A stretch of DNA of 5,504 bases from Chloroflexota bacterium (GTDB lineage Bacteria > Chloroflexota > Dehalococcoidia > Lucifugimonadales > CATQGZ01). Within the stretch, counting starts at the first letter, position 1, and every line of letters starts with the position of its first letter. A program made the position numbers and the translations under genes. Below, piece after piece: positions 4,814 through 5,504 of the stretch. The stretch spans positions 1 through 5,504 of the forward strand of contig JAQBTI010000170.1 of NCBI GenBank assembly GCA_027624995.1. Reading direction: 5' to 3'. A model generated the notes under the pieces. It saw nothing but the letters and a program-made list of their open reading frames with translations, did no database searches and had not been told where the DNA came from.

Positions 4814-5504
4814 TCAGAACCCGGCGACGCCGGTGCCGTACATGGGGTCGGCACCCGCGTGAAGCAGACCGGACGGGTCGATACTCAAGGCCGTCGGGCG
4901 TCCGAAGCCTCCGCTGGTGACCGGGTCCATGGCGACGATTGTGTGTCCCTTCCTTTCGAGGCCTCGTCGGACCGACTCGGGTACCCGGAAGTCGACGAAA
5001 GACTCGTCGTATAGGGCTTCCGCCCATACCCTCGGCGCCTCGGTGGCGGCCTGGACGCCCATGCCGAAGTCTATGCAGTTCACCAGGACGTGGAGCACGC
5101 CGCTCATGCTCCGCCTAGCCCCGGGTGCGTCGGCGGCTAGGACGGGCATTCCGTCTCGGAAGAAGATGGGTACGTGGCCGCCTGGCGGCGGTCGTCGGGT
5201 CGGACCCAGCGAGAGCACACGTCCAGGGACAGGGTCAAAGTTGCACATGTGATCGTTCAGAACGATGCCGGTGCCCGGGACGACGACCTTGGAGCCGAAG
5301 GCGTTGCCGAGGCTGGTTAGCAGGTTTACGACGTTGCCGTGGCGGTCGGCGGTGACAAGTGTTGTTGTGTTTCCGCCTGTCGGAACTGATGGTCCACGCT
5401 CTATCTGGGCCGGACGGTCCTGGTAGGGAGTTGGGTCGACGGGCCCCGAGCGACAGACCGTCTGCATTTCGATCAGACCGGCGACCTCGGCTGCATAGGC
5501 AGGT
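4814..5504 (-). CDS. Second gamma-glutamyltransferase-family protein, C-terminal part (partial)
   Basis: The frame is open to the right edge: 229 residues, with the N-terminal half outside the window. It begins PAYAAEVAGLIEMQ, the end of the large-subunit region, so the first ATG at 5467 is internal. The self-cleavage site is GNTTTLV, with the nucleophilic Thr at codon 5368-5366. It leaves a 184-residue small subunit, the same length as in the neighbouring paralogue. After it come HGNVVNLLTSLGNAFGSKVV, PGTGIVLNDHMCNFDP and LVNCIDFGMGVQAATEAPRV. Relative to GGT, the 'LNN' Asn pair is LND, the 'RPLSSM' loop is RPPPGG and 'GSPGG' is DAPGA, so the gamma-glutamyl site is remodelled here too, but differently. 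The gene ends in TGA at 4816-4814, and the next GGT-like gene starts 2 nt later, pointing to one operon. The substrate is unknown. Confidence 0.87.
   Translation of the reverse strand, partial: PAYAAEVAGLIEMQTVCRSGPVDPTPYQDRPAQIERGPSVPTGGNTTTLVTADRHGNVVNLLTSLGNAFGSKVVVPGTGIVLNDHMCNFDPVPGRVLSLGPTRRPPPGGHVPIFFRDGMPVLAADAPGARRSMSGVLHVLVNCIDFGMGVQAATEAPRVWAEALYDESFVDFRVPESVRRGLERKGHTIVAMDPVTSGGFGRPTALSIDPSGLLHAGADPMYGTGVAGF

Noticed and set aside
4812..5027. N-terminal extension of the complete GGT-like gene to an upstream start at 5027
   Set aside because: These 72 codons are Arg/Pro-rich, unlike any GGT N-terminus, and lie entirely within the 3' end of the upstream GGT-like gene in another frame. 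The conserved core begins just after the GTG at 4811.

Overview
The window is GC-rich, densely coding DNA of bacterial type. I infer a Chloroflexota-like genome (Dehalococcoidia/SAR202 style) from four things: the mix of GC-rich genes, a dimeric alpha2-type glycyl-tRNA synthetase, GGT-family hydrolases in tandem, and a dispersed palindromic repeat whose translation reads like the 'PFVLSPSK' signature common in such genomes. This lineage guess comes from recall, not from a search.

Layout. (1) Positions 1-605, minus strand: the N-terminal 201 codons of an SbcD/Mre11-type nuclease subunit, running off the left edge. (2) Positions 606-847: a gap holding a plausible sbcD promoter, an opposing promoter-like element, and a coding-like stretch in frame with and directly behind the glyS stop. 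(3) Positions 848-2206, minus strand: a complete class II glycine-tRNA ligase with zinc-binding cysteine pairs, preceded by an extended -10 promoter abutted by a 15-bp palindrome. (4) Positions 2207-2712: a non-coding stretch of about 500 bp with a REP-like inverted pair, a second degenerate repeat, a hairpin, and a good sigma70-type promoter firing to the right. (5) Positions 2713-3042, plus strand: a 109-residue DUF6176/dimeric alpha-beta-barrel-like protein with a clear Shine-Dalgarno. (6) Positions 3074-3118: a strong 16-bp stem terminator between convergent genes. (7) Positions 3150-4811 and 4814-right edge, minus strand: two tandem, almost abutting gamma-glutamyltransferase-family (Ntn-hydrolase) genes. 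The downstream one is complete. The upstream one shows only its C-terminal 229 residues.

How the genes relate. The two GGT-like genes look translationally coupled (2 nt between stop and start) and should be one operon. Both keep the autoprocessing Thr-Thr but have lost residues that bind gamma-glutamyl substrates in true GGTs, so an amidohydrolase or other acyl-transfer role on another substrate is more likely than glutathione turnover. SbcD and GlyRS are housekeeping genes in the same orientation but probably have separate promoters. The DUF6176-like gene is an independent single-gene unit bounded by its own promoter and terminator.

I see no CRISPR array, no recognisable tRNA or rRNA, no transposase, and nothing I can call a new multi-gene system. 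The points most worth a second look are the altered active sites of the tandem GGT paralogues, the palindrome at the glyS promoter, and the in-frame extension behind glyS.
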